Notes: a model not told the origin generated them from the sequence alone. 64,000 bases of DNA from Sambucus nigra (GCA_949130495.1 OX422211.1:446036219-446100218), one strand, 5' to 3'; shown: positions 24,471 through 36,735, counted from the first letter of the stretch. Numbers and translations: made by a program.

Positions 24471-24830
24471 GGAGCTCATGGTAAAGGAAATTGGGAGTTA
24501 TACCGGACATATCTTCATGACTCCAGACAAACACATGCTTTCTCTATTTAAGGAAGCTCACCAGTTCCTGTTTAAGAACAGGATCCAATATTGTTCCTAT
24601 TTGAGTGATGCGCTTCGATTTGTCATCGTCTAACACAACGCTTTATTTACTTCCATAATTTGTCCCTCTATCAGCTATGTTTCCTCCCTTAGGTCTAAGG
24701 TTTCAACCTCAGATTCTTTATCAAGCTCGGGAGTGTCCACTTAGTAGGTAGTGGGTTTCTTCTTTATTTTTTCAAAGTCTTATTGCTCGGTAGAAGAGTA
24801 GTAACACTCCCGAGCTACTTTCTGATCACC

Positions 24831-25412
24831 TTACACAATTCTCACACCAAAGTTAGTAGGGAATTTTAAACACTGATGAACGGTGGATAGTACTGTCTCA
24901 AACTTCTTTAGCCATATTCTTCCCGTGATTATATTGTAAGCTGAATGGACGTTTTTATCCATTACAAAGAAAGGGATCTTTTCTGTTCGGCTAGCTGGCC
25001 ATGTGCTTATCATCACTTCTATCTTAATGGTGCCTAAAGGAAAGACTTTCTCACCGACAAATCCTATTAATGGTCGATGATAGGGCTCTAATTAGTTGAG
25101 TTTAAAATCCAAATTACTGAAATAAGGACAGAACACAATATCCGTCGAACTGCCACTATGTATTAGTACTCTAAAGATAATAATTTCGTCCTTTCTGACT
25201 TTGATTATTAATGGGTCGTCGTGAGGATATAGTACTACCGAAAGGTTATTTTTAGAGAAACTAATTACTAATTTATCTTTGTTAACCTTCCTTGGTCGAT
25301 CTTCCTCGGCAAGGTTGATCCTCTGTAAGTACGAGCAAGCTTGTACCTCATGGAGATAAGATTTTTGCTTTGTTATAAGATCTCCTCCTCCTGCATCTCC
25401 ACCTGTAAACAT
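24831..25412 (-). pseudogene. Element A aspartic protease
   Basis: The reading includes FSKNNLSVVLYPHDDPLIIK, then FRVLIHSGSSTDIVF, where the catalytic D-S/T-G appears as HSGSS (Asp lost to His). After a stop come LEPYHRPLIGFVGEKVFPLG and NVHSAYNIITGRIWLKKF, the usual Tat protease tail with an ILGR-like block. The lost active-site Asp and stops make it inactive. Element G carries the same segment at 63640-64000. Confidence 0.82.
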
Positions 25413-25419
25413 TTGGCAA

Positions 25420-27110
25420 TCAAAAGAACCAAAATTGATACATAATAGCTCACGTTCTGGTTGTCGAGATTTTTAGGGAGATCATGATCATCATCCTGGT
25501 CATCTTCATGAGTTCTTTTCTTCTCCTCTCTGAGCTTGCAAGGAGATTTTGATCTTTGCCGAATTCCCTTATTGTTCTGTCGATCAACATATTGATTCAA
25601 CTTTCCTCATCGAATGAGAGTTTTAATCTCATTTTGAAGAGCTATGCAGCGTTCTGTCGTATGATCGTGATCCCTATGGAATTTGCAATACTTAGTTTTA
25701 TCTCTCTTGATTGGGGAACTTCTCAACTTATCAGGCCAACGCACATATTTATTATGCTTGATTTCTTTCAAGACATAGTGAATTCTCATGGTTAACGGAA
25801 TATATTTGTTGTACTTCTTGAGTCGCTCCAAAACTCCTTTCTATTTTGATTTCCTGTGTTCTTTGAGGTCTTTATGATCTTTCTTATCATTTTTGCCGTC
25901 AACTTTTGTGCCCGAGCTACGCTTGGCTGTCATTGCTTCCTCGATATTCATGATCTTTGTTGCTTTAGCCATCAATACTCCCATTGTCTTTTGAGGATCC
26001 TTGGCAAGAGTGTAATAAAGCTTTTCTGGGAGAAATCCACTCACGAGGGTCGTTATTGCAGTCTTCTCCTCATAATATATGACTTCTAGTTTCTCGTTAT
26101 TAAAATGAGAGGTATAATCTCTGGTGCTCTCTCCTTATTTCTGTCTCACACCAAGTAAGTGTGTCACTCTTTTCACATGTTTTTCTCCAAAGCAAAAGTT
26201 ATTAATGAATAGCTCAGCCAGTTGGTTGAAGCTAGGAATTTGTCCCCAAGAAAGACCATTATACCAGATTTGGGCAGATCCAGTAATGGTTCCAGAAAAT
26301 GCTTTACATCTTATTTCGTCGGGGATGAAATAAATATCAGTAGCTCCTTGATATTATTCTATGTGAAGAACTGGATCAGTTTTTCCATCATATTTGGGTG
26401 TTACTGTTAGAGCCTTGAAGTTTGCTAGAGTAAGGAAATCCATAACTGTCTGCACAAATGGAGACCCTTTTATAAAACTTCTTTGTAGTGGGTTTCTTGT
26501 CTTCGCCATTTCCCTTAATGTGTCTTCCAATCTTTGTATGGGACCTTTCCATGCATCATTGATAACACCAGATTTATGCGTTGCAACCCTATTATTTGTT
26601 GAGCTTTCTTTATGAAGTTGTTACTCGGTCCGAGCAGTAGTTCGCGGGCGTTTGATCTAGATTGAGATGTGTTTTCCCTTTGATCAGATGGTTGTCGGGT
26701 GTTACCTAACATTGCCCTAGGAACATCTATGTTCCCCTTGGGTCCCAAACGATCGAAAAGGGAGAAGCACGACTTAATCTCTCTAAGGCACTTAGCCTCT
26801 CTGGAGAATAAGATTACGTGTAAAAATATTTCGATGTCCTGAGTAATGAGTTTGACCTTGGCTGGTAAGAGACACCTCTTGTTATCATCAAGTGGATGCA
26901 CCGACCACCTCTTGATGGGGGTGATGGCATATTTCCTTGAGATGATAAAGCAGGTGCCCCAGTTTGAAGAGTTTGTGCAAGTTGCGTGTTAGTATCTTGT
27001 ATAGCCTCTTATCCTCTTGCAAGACTGGCTAGAATCCCAGTTAAATCATTTGCAGATGGAGGAGCAGGTGGAATAGCTTCGTTCCCGAGACTTGATTCAT
27101 GAACATTAAC
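25420..27110 (-). pseudogene. Element A gag
   Basis: N-terminal NEAIPPAPPSAND and ILASLARG lie near 27090. The middle has FDRLGPKGN at about 26760-26735. The capsid core holds a GKTDPVLHIE block, SAQIWYNGLSWGQIPSFNQL and YTSHFNNEKL, then SGFLPEKLYYTLAKDPQK. A knuckle-like CKFHRDHDHTTERC at about 25680 is followed by an acidic DDQDDDHDLP stretch. Several stops and frame changes are present. Gag forms the particle that packages the RNA. The gag of G (62040-63300) is clearly related. Confidence 0.85.
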
Positions 27111-27173
27111 CAATTAGATGTTTGATTGAGTGAGATCGATTAGAAATATCATTTCCCACAGACGATGCCAATC

Positions 27174-27633
27174 TGTTGATACAAAAAACTAGACTAGGCT
27201 AATTAATTGATCACAAATAAAAAAGACAAAAGATTTTTAAAGTGGTTCGACTTAAGGGAAGAGCCTACATCCATTGTTGTGTATTGTTTGGGGATTGTTC
27301 AATTGCCTCTCTTTTTGTGTGTCCCTTGGATGTAGGGTTTACAATGTATTTATAGCCCTCAGGGGGTGTACAAGAGCGGGAATATCAAAGGATATAATGC
27401 CTTCATATCGTAGACACTTACATATGTACAATCATTTATGTATACAACTGTTGGTGTTTTCCTGTCATTATTGGTCTGTCTTCCTGGTGTTGGTCGGGCT
27501 TCATTGGCAGGTTGGTCGGCATCCCTGAAGTTGGTAGGCTATTCATCCTTGTTGACTATGATTAATCTTCCACTGTACAATACGTGTCAGTATCCGAATG
27601 GTCCACGTATATGAATAATTTTTTGTATCAACA
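27174..27633 (-). repeat. Element A 5' LTR with TATA box and primer site
   Basis: 460 bp. The minus strand carries GGCTATAAATACATTG (about 27342-27357), a likely TATA box. Immediately inside, the minus strand reads GATTGGCATCGTCTGTGGGA, the primer binding site, a variant of that in elements G and I. Confidence 0.9.
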
Positions 27634-27638
27634 GTTGC

Positions 27639-27830
27639 CTTAGAGTATGTCACATATTCAGCTTTTATGGTGGGATCAATGATGCAAAATTACTTGATAC
27701 TCCACCAACTAGTGGCTCTACATACTAGGGTAAACGCACATTCGGAGGTAAACTTTATAGAATCCTTGTGTAACTAAAAATCTGAGTTGGTTTAACCAAT
27801 AGGTACTACCAGACTATCTATCTCGAGAGT
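27639..27830 (-). pseudogene. Ty1/copia RNase H relic, middle piece
   Basis: The minus-strand frame reads DSLVVPIG, a stop, TNSDF, a stop, then KDSIKFTSECAFTL and KAEYVTYSKAT. This is the copia RNase H region that normally reads on into the piece at 3702-3477. At least three stops are present. It ends at the A duplication GTTGC. Confidence 0.85.
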
Positions 27831-29506
27831 GCATGTGCTCGAAATCGAGATGAATGAAAGATGCCCAATTAACATCTCTAGTCAAGTTGTGATAAGATTT
27901 TCTTTACAAGTTCAAGTTGGGATATCAAATACAATCCCCAAGGTCTATGTGACAAATTACTTACCAATTATATTACACCAAATTTGATCTTTAATATTTA
28001 TGTGACTTAATATATGTGCAAAAAGATAAACAATATAGCACAACACGAAGGCGTACGAGGAAAAAATCGCAACAGGAAAAAATTTGGGCCGACCGAATGA
28101 TAAATGTACTATGGTAGAGTTTTATAACTATATTTCTCATTGTATTCTCTGCAAAGAGCGCCAACAGCTGGGGTACGCTACATAATCGCCACAGGTTTCG
28201 GTCCTCAACTGATGTCATAAATTCCTTGCGCCAAATTAGTTTTCTTTTAAAGTTTGAACTAACTTTATTTGTTTTGAGTTTGAAGAAGAAACTATGCATT
28301 CCAAGATGGAATAAGATGAGAATCCTCCTTGCAGTGTTGTACCACTTTCTAAGTGTGTGATGACCTAAAGTGAAAGTGTTTCTTAAAATATGGATTAACT
28401 CACAAAATATATATTTGAGATATATGAAATCTAAAAATAACAAAAGAATAAATTGGAAAAAGGATCTATTCAAGGTTTTTAAAAGCAAACAAGTTTACTT
28501 CAAAAACATTTTTAGATTTTACAAGTATCTGAACTTAAAGATATCTCAAAGATATATAGTAGAGAAAAACAAGACTTAAAACTTGGATGAATACAAGATT
28601 TTAAAAGAAGTTTCTATCAAGAGATATTTCTCTCCTTAAAAGTGATTCTTGTGGTAAGAAAGATTTGGCAAAAATATTTTGTCCATAAAAGAAATCACAA
28701 AATCATACTTACACTATCTATTTTAAGATAAAGTCTGACCCACTTACATATAACATCAAGCTTGTAAGAGAATCTAACAAGTTATAAGTAGGTAAGTAGA
28801 CTTACAAGGTGTAAGAGGGAAAAAATAAGGAAAGATCTTTAGTTTGTGCGGGTACACAAAAAGATATGCAAATATTAAACTCAAAAGGCGCTCGTCTGAT
28901 GTGTATCGCCGCAAGGTCGCTACGCATCGTTGCGGCGAACTTGAGGCGATCTAGTTGCGCACTTATTCATACTTTTTAATAAGTCATAAGACAACCAGCG
29001 AGACAGTATCGTTGCACCGAGCTTTCGCGTCATCGGGGCAAACCTGCAACGAGGATACAAGGCATGCTAAAGATGAAAAAATCTCTGAACAAAGGCACGG
29101 TCAGCGAGACACTGTCATTGCAACGAGATGTCATGTCGTTTGGGCAAAGGTATCCTACGATAGACCTTAGCTACCTTTATGAAATGCAAATTGTAAGATT
29201 TTCTTAAAGTAGCTTTTCATTTTACAGATAAGTCCAAAGATCCATATCAACACACAAACACACACACAAAAAAAATATTTTCTATAGGACGACGTGTGTG
29301 AGTAAAATGATTACGAGTATACGTATCCATTTACCTTTCCTAATGGTGGTATAAAAGGATACGCATGAAGATGAGGATAGCGGTTGAATAATTTACATGA
29401 AGCTTTACCGGAACGACATCAAGGACAAGACTCAAAGTATATTTGATCAACGAAATAAGACAACCTAGTCGTGTTAGGCACGTGAGTAAAATGCATACTC
29501 TTATAT
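27831..29506. other. Unresolved insertion of about 1.7 kb inside the copia relic
   Basis: The copia frame stops near 27830 and resumes near 29507 with only a few residues missing, so this stretch is foreign. It has no sustained frame. A GC-richer patch (28880-29160) repeats CAGCGAGACA(G/C)T(A/G)TC(G/A)TTGCA-like units at about 28995 and 29103, in the style of copia LTRs. GTGAGTAAAATG occurs at 29299 and 29482. No terminal repeats or target duplication were identified; a solo LTR is possible. Confidence 0.5.
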
Positions 29507-29783
29507 GCCTGATAAATGAGCATGTAATTTGGTGTCCTTTTCAGGTACTTAAGTATATGCTTTACAATAGTCCAATGTTTTTACCCAGTGTTAAACTGAT
29601 ATATACTAACCATACCAATAGTAAACCAACTATTAGGTTCGTCCATAGCATAGCATATAAGGCTCCCAATCGATAAATATAAGCGATACCTTTCATTTTC
29701 TTCATCTCATCGAGCATCTTAGGATAATAATCATTGGATAGAGAGATTCCATATTTGAAATGGAGGAAACCTTTATTAGAATT
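29507..29783 (-). pseudogene. Ty1/copia reverse transcriptase/RNase H linker relic
   Basis: The minus-strand frame has NSNKGFLHFKYGISLS, EMKKMKGIAYIYRLGALYAM, and after a frameshift the ILKYLKRT-like and NYMLIYQ blocks. These are conserved in plant copia elements between reverse transcriptase and RNase H. It is cut on the high side by the 5' LTR of element I. Upstream copia sequence would lie beyond I and is not seen in the window. Confidence 0.85.
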
Positions 29784-30229
29784 TGTGGGGCTTAAACCAT
29801 AAAGACCCAATTTCTAGCGTCCCGAGCAGGCCCAACATATTACCCCAAGTCAAGTTTAGTGTCACGTGGATATATATAAATTCTTATCACGTGGATAATA
29901 CAAATGATTATCACATCGATGTTGACTGTTTTAATTGGTTATATATAATCTTGGACGAGATAAACATGAGTCACCACACGAGCCAATAGAGAGCTGGGAG
30001 AGTTCTTTATACAACTCAACTACTTTTCATTGCTATAAATACAACCCTCACCCCAGGGTAAAGGGGGATGTAATTTCGTACCTTCTGAGAAATTAATAAG
30101 AACTAAGAACCCTCTCCATGGATGTAGGCAGTTGACGAACCACGTAAATTCTTGTGTTGTGAGAATTTATTATATTCTTTTTATTCCATGCTTTTTAAAA
30201 ATACCTTATTGTGATTTCTTGTACGCACA
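29784..30229 (+). repeat. Element I 5' LTR with TATA box
   Basis: 446 bp ending TTGTACGCACA. A TATA box CTATAAAT is at about 30033 and ATTAATAAGAACTAAG near 30091 may be the polyadenylation region. No partner LTR is in the window. Confidence 0.82.
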
Positions 30230-30248
30230 ACTGGCGTCGTCTGTGGGA
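30230..30248 (+). promoter_or_regulatory. Element I primer binding site
   Basis: ACTGGCGTCGTCTGTGGGA directly follows the LTR. The same core (TGG-GTCTGTGGGA) follows the LTRs of A and G, so the three share a primer tRNA type that is not initiator Met. Confidence 0.75.
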
Positions 30249-30399
30249 AGCGATATTCTTTTCTATGAAAGCAACCCAAATAAAAAGAGTAAACACAAAT
30301 GTCTCATGACCCAAATAGTACACACCAAGCTGGCGATGTGCGAGCTGACCTAGCTCTGCTCAGGATCAGGTCTAAAGTTTGCCAAGATGGGCATAAAAT

Positions 30400-31840
30400 A
30401 TTTCGTCCAGAAGATCAGCTCTCCGAGAAAAGTAATGAGTAGCCTAGAATAACACAAATATCATGCATGGTAGATGCATATGAAATAAGATTCCAATAGC
30501 AAGAGGAGGCAACTCGCCTCTAAATGGAGGGGAATGCATGCCTCCAGCGACGACTAGAGAGGATGGAGAAAGAACTCCGTGAGGAGAATATAAAATGTCG
30601 TGGTCAGACTCCTAGACATCAGGCGTGCAAAACTAGCAGTCGAGCAAGGAGTATTGAGCGCGATCGGGACCATTTACAGCCCGAAAGTCACATGGTGATA
30701 CAAAATCGGGATGAAGAGTGCCATAAGAATGATATTAGGAGTTTGGTCAAAAAAGAAATGAACTAACACCCAACACATTGAGGAGCCAGAATTATAAAAG
30801 AGCTAGCGGTAAGAGCTCTTATGACACAAATGAAGTCCCATTTTCAAGGGCCATCGAGGAGGAGGAAATCTAGAAGAAGTTTTCGGTATAGGCAAGTAAT
30901 GATTCTGTTGAATCATAACAACGCTCTTATATGTTGCATATTCCCTTCAATTATAAAAGATGTCATTCAGATGTGATTTGAGAGGCTTCCCCACAGGTCG
31001 GTTAAGCGCTTTAATACACTCGACGAGGTCTTCACAACACGCTTCATATCCAATAAATCACATATAAAGAAGATGGATTCTTTACACATGATGAGGAAAA
31101 ATCCATAGGATACTTTGTGGGAGTATGCTAAGCGCAACTAGAAAACATTCAATAAAGTGGAAGATTACTCGGAATAGGTAGTTATAGCATCTTTCAAGAT
31201 CGTCTTTCCCCTACCTCTATGCTACACCAGCCCCTTACTAAAATGAAAGTGGACACTATCGATGACCTTATGTCGCGTATTAAAATGTATGCCAAAGTGG
31301 AGGACATGATAAACACCAGCTAAGTAGATACTGGTCGCGCTAAGGCGAACAAAGGCAATGACAAGGAAAACACCCCTAAAAAGGGAAAAAAGAAGCAAAT
31401 CAAAACAAAAAATGGGGCCAGAGCAGATTCTTCTAAATCTTTTCAAGCCACCAACATGATTTTTAAAGAACTAATTTATAAGATGTTAGGGAAGATCAAG
31501 GACCAACAATTTTTCAAGTGGCTGAAGAAGATGACATGATACCTGACCAAGAGGAATAACACATTTCAGTGTGCCTTCCACAAGGAAGATATACATAAGA
31601 CAAAAAACTACAAATCATTAAAATCTCATATAGAGAAGCTAGCCCAGGCAGGGCAATTAAACGAGTGCGTAGAGAAAAAGGTTGAGCAGGTCATTGCCAA
31701 TAACGATAAAAAACTAGATAAGGTATTGGATGATGATGTGGAACATGAGTTTGTTGCAATACATGGGGGGTCCAACCTCAAGAGATCCATGAAAATGCAG
31801 TTTGGATAGAACTCAAGAAAGTCACGACGATAATGAAGGA
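30400..31840 (+). pseudogene. Element I gag
   Basis: Readable pieces include RRLERMEKELREENIKC (30540), FNTLDEVFTTRFISNKSHIK (about 31005), LKCMPKW-type blocks and the region CAFHKEDIHKT then LKSHIEKLAQAGQLNECVE (31570-31680), where the usual Tat gag knuckle HKDHGH-TEDC is degraded. Many stops. It is one of the most decayed genes in the window. Confidence 0.75.
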
Positions 31841-31899
31841 CTTCTAGATAGATCTTGCCAAAAGCCAGCTAGCAAGCATAAGTGACCAAAGGATGTGGA

Positions 31900-32260
31900 T
31901 TACAATAAAAATAATATTTACGGAGGATGATTTGATCGGGGTAAGAACCCCACACCATGATGCATTAGTAATATTTCTCAAGATTGCAAACTAGTACATG
32001 GACAAAATACTAGTGGATCAAGGAAGTTTTTCGGAGGGTAATGTACCTAGAGTTTTTTCACAAGCTCAAATTAAAAATATCAGATTCGAAGGAGGCGACT
32101 GTCTTACTGGTCGGCTTTGCAGGAAAAATGACCATGCCATTGAGGAAGGTAGTCCTGCCAGTGAGGGCAGGGAACATTTCAACACTCATTGAATTTCTAA
32201 TGGCTGGCCTTGATTCACCCTATCACGCCATCCTTGGTAGAGGATAGCTTCACGTAATAA
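31900..32260 (+). pseudogene. Element I protease
   Basis: The reading PHHDALVIFLKIAN, then VDQGSF at the position of the catalytic D-T/S-G (here DQG), and AGLDSPYHAILGRG with the ILGR block, is typical of Tat proteases. Two frame changes occur near 32040 and 32190. Confidence 0.72.
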
Positions 32261-32469
32261 GAGCAGTCCCTCCAAACTACCACTAGAAAACTTAAATGTA
32301 TCACAAATTAAGGCATAATGAAGATCAAAGGTGATCAAGAAATTACTCAAAAATGATAAATCACCATCATTAGGCCCAAATAGGATAAGAATAATGAAAA
32401 GGAGACCATCCCCGAGACATCTTAGGATGGAGCCACTCCCTCTAAATAACAACTAAGGTATGGTTGACC

Positions 32470-33600
32470 AGGGGTGGAAGATACAAGGATCCACCCCACT
32501 GATAGAGTTATGAAGAAGATGGATGAAGTAGTTTTTTATGCAAGCCGACCAGAGAGGAAATTTATAATCGGCACCACTTTGTCTGACCAGGAAAGGGAGG
32601 AGTTGATCACTTTTTTAAAACAAAGCGTAGACATTTTCACATGGGAGCCATACAACATTCCAAGGATTGATCCCGTAGTCACTTGTTATCATTTTCACGT
32701 GGATCCAACATTTTAGTTGATTATACAAAAGGCTTGTCGCACTGTCTTATAGAAGGCAAAGGCGGTGAAAAAAGGACATAGGGAAACTTATGGAGGCAAG
32801 GTCCATCAGAGAAGTTTAATCCCAAATTTTCTCTCAAACTCAATAGTAGTTCGTAAGAGCCATAGCAGCTAGTGAGTCTTCGTAGACTTCACCAACCTCA
32901 ACAGCGCTTACCCCAAGAATAACTTATTCCTGCCAAAGATAGACTAGCCAGTCGATGCCACGGGATCTTATGAGCGAATAAGTTTTCTAAATGCTTACTT
33001 AAGTACTACCAGATTCCCCTATTTGGTCCCGACCAAAACAAAACTTCATTCGTTACCTCGCTAGGCTTGTACTGTTATAAGGCCATGCCTTTTGACCTTA
33101 AAAATATCGGAGCCACATACCAGAGATTGGTCATTAAGATGTTCAAGTAACAAATGGGGGAAACTATAGAGGTATAAATTAATGATATACTCGATAAGAT
33201 CAAGTGTAAAGACGACCACCTCAAAGGATTATAAGACACATTTGAAATCCTCTAGTGTTACCAGATGAAGCTTAACGCGAGCAAGTGCTCATTTGGGGTC
33301 CATTTAGGAAAGTTTATCGGCTATCTGGTCAGCAAGATGATGATCGAAGCAACTCCTGACCAAATAGTAGCGATCAATGATGATCAGCAGATGAAGACGC
33401 TGTGACAGATCTAGAAGCTGACTAGGATGCTCGCAGACTTAAATCGTTTCATCTCCAAGTGATTCGAGAATTAAAAACCGTTCTTTCAGCTTCTCAACAA
33501 GGAAAAGGGCCTTACCTAAAATGATGAATGTTTAAAGGAACTTGAAGAAATCAATTCTTACCTGAGCAAACCCCTGTTGTTATCAATTTCAGATCCATGG
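32470..33600 (+). pseudogene. Element I reverse transcriptase
   Basis: The N-terminal block EREELITFLKQSVDIFTWEP and IPRIDPVV is followed by LSNSIVVRKS, AMPFDLKNIGATYQRLV, a catalytic region reading INDILDKIK where Y/F-x-DD is expected (second Asp retained only in part), MKLNASKCSFGV, and LADLNRFISK. Numerous stops. Non-functional. Confidence 0.8.
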
Positions 33601-34460
33601 GATCCTCTCTACCTCTACCTTGCAGTTTTAAGCCACGCAGTCAGTTCGATATTGGTCTGCGAAAAAGAGGGAAAATAATTTCTCGTATAGTATGTCAGCA
33701 AGACGGAGATGCTCATGGACGCAAAGCAGCGCCACTGGAGAAATTAGCTTATGAGCCGGTGATCGTGTCCCAAAGAATTAAGCATTACTTTGAGGCCCAC
33801 TCCATCATAGTCATCACATCTTTCCCTCTTAGAGTTGTTCTTCGCAGAGCCGACCTATCTGGACGTGTGTCAAAGCGATCAATAGAGCTAGAGATATTTG
33901 ATATACACTACCAACCAAGAACAATGATCAAGGGGCATGTGTTAACCGACTTCATAGTAGAATTTGTAGGAGGATGGACCCCTACCAATCAACAAGTTAC
34001 CGACTAGTTGAAAGATCACGAGCTGGATCAATCTAAGAAGAGGATATTATACGTGGATGGTGCCTCTAATTCTAAAGGGGAAGGAATGGGAATTCTTTTT
34101 GTAACACCATAAAATGCCATAATCAAGCTAGGAATAAGGTTAGGCTTTGAAGCCTCCAACAATAAAGTCGATTATAAAGTACTTATAAGGCTCACTTGTT
34201 GGGGGAAAAGCACCTTTAAGTGTAATGTGATTTAATTTTGGTATCCAACCAAGTCAGTGGATACTTTAACACTAAGGATTAAAGGATGGCGGCATACCTA
34301 CAAGTGGTTCGCAAGATAATATCAAAGTTTGTGAATTCCACGTTCAACCATTTCCCCGGGGGCACAATAGTCATATAGATGCTTTAGCAACATTAAGATC
34401 AGTAGTAGATTGCAATCTCAGGATAACGATTGTTGTGGAATTCTGTGCTAAACCCAGCAT
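33600..34460 (+). pseudogene. Element I RNase H and second RNase H
   Basis: The first RNase H is seen as LYLAVLSHAVSSILVCEKEG and YVSKTEMLMDAKQRH; the linker holds IKGHVLTDFIVEF; the second RNase H starts at LYVDGASNSKGEGMGILF (about 34050). The dual RNase H supports the Tat assignment. Frameshifts and stops throughout. Confidence 0.78.
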
Positions 34461-34599
34461 TAGGAAAATGGTGGCCTCCGAGCACGTTCTTTTCATTAAA
34501 AAAGGTCCAAACTGGACGGAACTGATCATCGCTTACTTATAGAATAACACATCATCGACTGATAAAAATTAAGTTCATCAAATCAAGGTAAAAGCTTCA

Positions 34600-34936
34600 C
34601 ATTTTTTCCTTGGACCTGGGACAAAACTTTATAGAAGATCCTTTACACCAATGCGTACACCCAAAAGACGTCGATCAAGTTCTCTATATACTACATTACG
34701 GGATTAATGGGAGCCACGCAGGAGGAAGATCTCTGGCCTTCCGAGCAATCAAAGAAGTCTATTGGTAGCGATATATGCAGAAAGACGTAAGTAGTTATGC
34801 TCCGAAGTGTGAAAAGTGTCAAAAGTTCTCCCCGTTGGTTCATCAATTGGCTAACGACCTAAAATCCTTAACCAATCCATGGCCCTTTGCGCAGTATGGG
34901 ATAGACATTCTAGGGCCACTCTAAGGCACTAATATA
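34600..34936 (+). pseudogene. Element I integrase, N-terminal fragment
   Basis: The zinc domain shows LHYGINGSHAGGRSLAFRAI (HX3H) and YAPKCEKCQKFSPLVH (CX2C), then LTNPWPFAQYGIDILGPL with the first catalytic Asp. The frame is broken off by the F LTR from about 34937. Confidence 0.85.
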
Positions 34937-36573
34937 TGATTAGGAATGTTAATTACATGATTAAGTATAAGTTATGAGTTATAAGTTTAGTGATGGGTGT
35001 TAAACATTTTAATTATCATGTTTAGGGGATGCATACTCATGTGATATATATGCTATTTACATTAGATGCTAATCGAGCTTACGATCAGGGATAACATGTT
35101 TAGAGCATATTATTAGTTCTGTAATTAAATGCATCATAAAATACATTTTTAATGCATCATTATGTTTATAAAAGTAAACTAATGTGAAAGTTTTGAGATT
35201 GTTGGTAAATTTCTACTTTCCTGTTCGAGCCCAAATTAGGCATACTAATTTTATGATTTTGGAAAAATAAAAAATATGAAAGTTATATATATATATATAT
35301 AAGTTATCTACGCGTAAACGCAAAGAGGGAGTAAATCTGGTCCTTTAATAGGGAGTTATGGTGATTTTACGAAGGTGGGACAAATCTGTCATTAGTGGAA
35401 TTATTTGATTGGACCTTTCGTCCAACCAATCAAACATTACCACTACCTTTATGCCTAATGGGCCCCTTAAAATGTATTTTTGATTATAAATCAGATGTAT
35501 AGTTTCTTCCTCGCAAGAAAAAAAAAGGTTTGAGAGATTCTGCCCAAGGAGAGAGAAAAGGGGAAGTTAAGGAAGAAAATTCTTCGAAAATTTTAATAAA
35601 TCGAGGAGTTCTTATAAGGTAATTACCTCTTTGTTAAATTTGGTCCCATGAATGAATTTTACACTTTGTATGTTTTTGTTTCTGATTTTGATAAATATTT
35701 GAATGATACCCATATTTCCAAATTGTGTTAAAACAATGATGGGTTAAGAACATACGTGAGAACTTGTGCTAGGATCGTAAATGTTAACTTTAAAGTCCTA
35801 GATAGTGAATCTTTTTAATTTAGAAAATTCATGTATATGATGTGTGTATATGGTAAAACATATTTAGTATATGTTTCCATGATTGATGCCCGAGGTGGAA
35901 AGTATGTATGCTTAATCATGTTAGGTTTTGCTTTAATGCTCCATTCAGGCCTAGCTGTGTTAAAAATGGCATAAATCATTGAATAATTATTGGAATCAAG
36001 AAATTACAGTTGGAAATGTTAGAGAACATATATAAGTATAACATAGTAAAAGATTAGAATAAAATACCTTCTTCTTTGGCTTGGGGGTTCTGATGTAGTT
36101 GAAGTTTTGTTACTTTTTTTCTACAAAAACGATGCGAAAAGGGTTGTAATAAAATGGGTATAACTTTGTCTATAAAATTTGTTATTTAGTTCCGTAAATT
36201 GTGTCAGAACCCCAACAAATGGGATGTTGTAGAAATGTGAAGTATCATATTTAATTCCTTTTTAGTTATTTTAAATTGACCAAATGATGTGATGTATTAC
36301 TGGGTTTAAAGTTATTTGGTGTATTCAAATACTAATGATGTTGAATTGTTAGGTGGGGAAGCGACTAATACTACCATAGCAAGGAAATAGTTTTGGTATT
36401 AATCTTAGTACCTACTTCAAGGTGAGTGAGCTACCCTACGAAATATAAATGCTTATATTTTCATATGGAAAAGTGTAGTTAAATACATGTGTTGGACTGC
36501 TTATGGAGTGATATGGTATTTATGAAACATATGCATAGGATTAAAAATGTTAAGCGAAGTTATCTAATGTTAT

Positions 36574-36735
36574 GGACTGTGGCAGGTCCTTTATATAATA
36601 TTAAGGACCGTGGAAGGTCCTACGGAATGTGGCGGTCTCATTAATCCAACTTAAAGGCTTGTGTACTCGAGCCTAATAAAGGGATGCGGTGGTCCCCATT
36701 AACTGTGGAGGGTTAATTGGACTGTGGCGGGTCCA
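36574..36735 (+). repeat. Array of GGACTGTGGCGGGTCC-like units in the F LTR
   Basis: At least five degenerate copies: GGACTGTGGCAGGTCC (36574), GGACCGTGGAAGGTCC, GGAATGTGGCGGTC, GGATGCGGTGGTCC, GGACTGTGGCGGGTCC. Each is an imperfect palindrome with GGAC/GTCC arms. It may be a regulatory array. Confidence 0.75.

Larger units (their letters stand above)
3703..27633 (-). mobile_element. Element A: Tat-like Ty3/gypsy retrotransposon (contains B and C)
   Basis: LTRs at 3703-4160 and 27174-27633 share the termini TGTTGAT(A/G)CAAAAAA and TTTTTTGTATCAACA. The element is flanked by the 5-bp target duplication GTTGC (3698-3702 and 27634-27638). Coding order on the minus strand is gag, protease, reverse transcriptase, RNase H, second RNase H, integrase, then a long region with a gene on the opposite strand, then the 3' LTR. 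Tat elements are known for a second RNase H and extra open frames in this place. Without B the element is about 11.3 kb. LTR divergence of several percent and many stops show it is old and inactive. Confidence 0.93.
29784..34936 (+). mobile_element. Element I: Tat-like gypsy element, truncated by element F
   Basis: The 5' LTR begins TGTGGGGCTTAAACC right at the break in the copia frame. The internal part encodes in order gag, protease, reverse transcriptase, RNase H, second RNase H and the integrase start, all on the plus strand and heavily mutated. It ends abruptly within integrase (block WPFAQYGIDILGPL) where the LTR of F starts. The rest and the 3' LTR would lie beyond F, outside the window. 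Confidence 0.88.
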
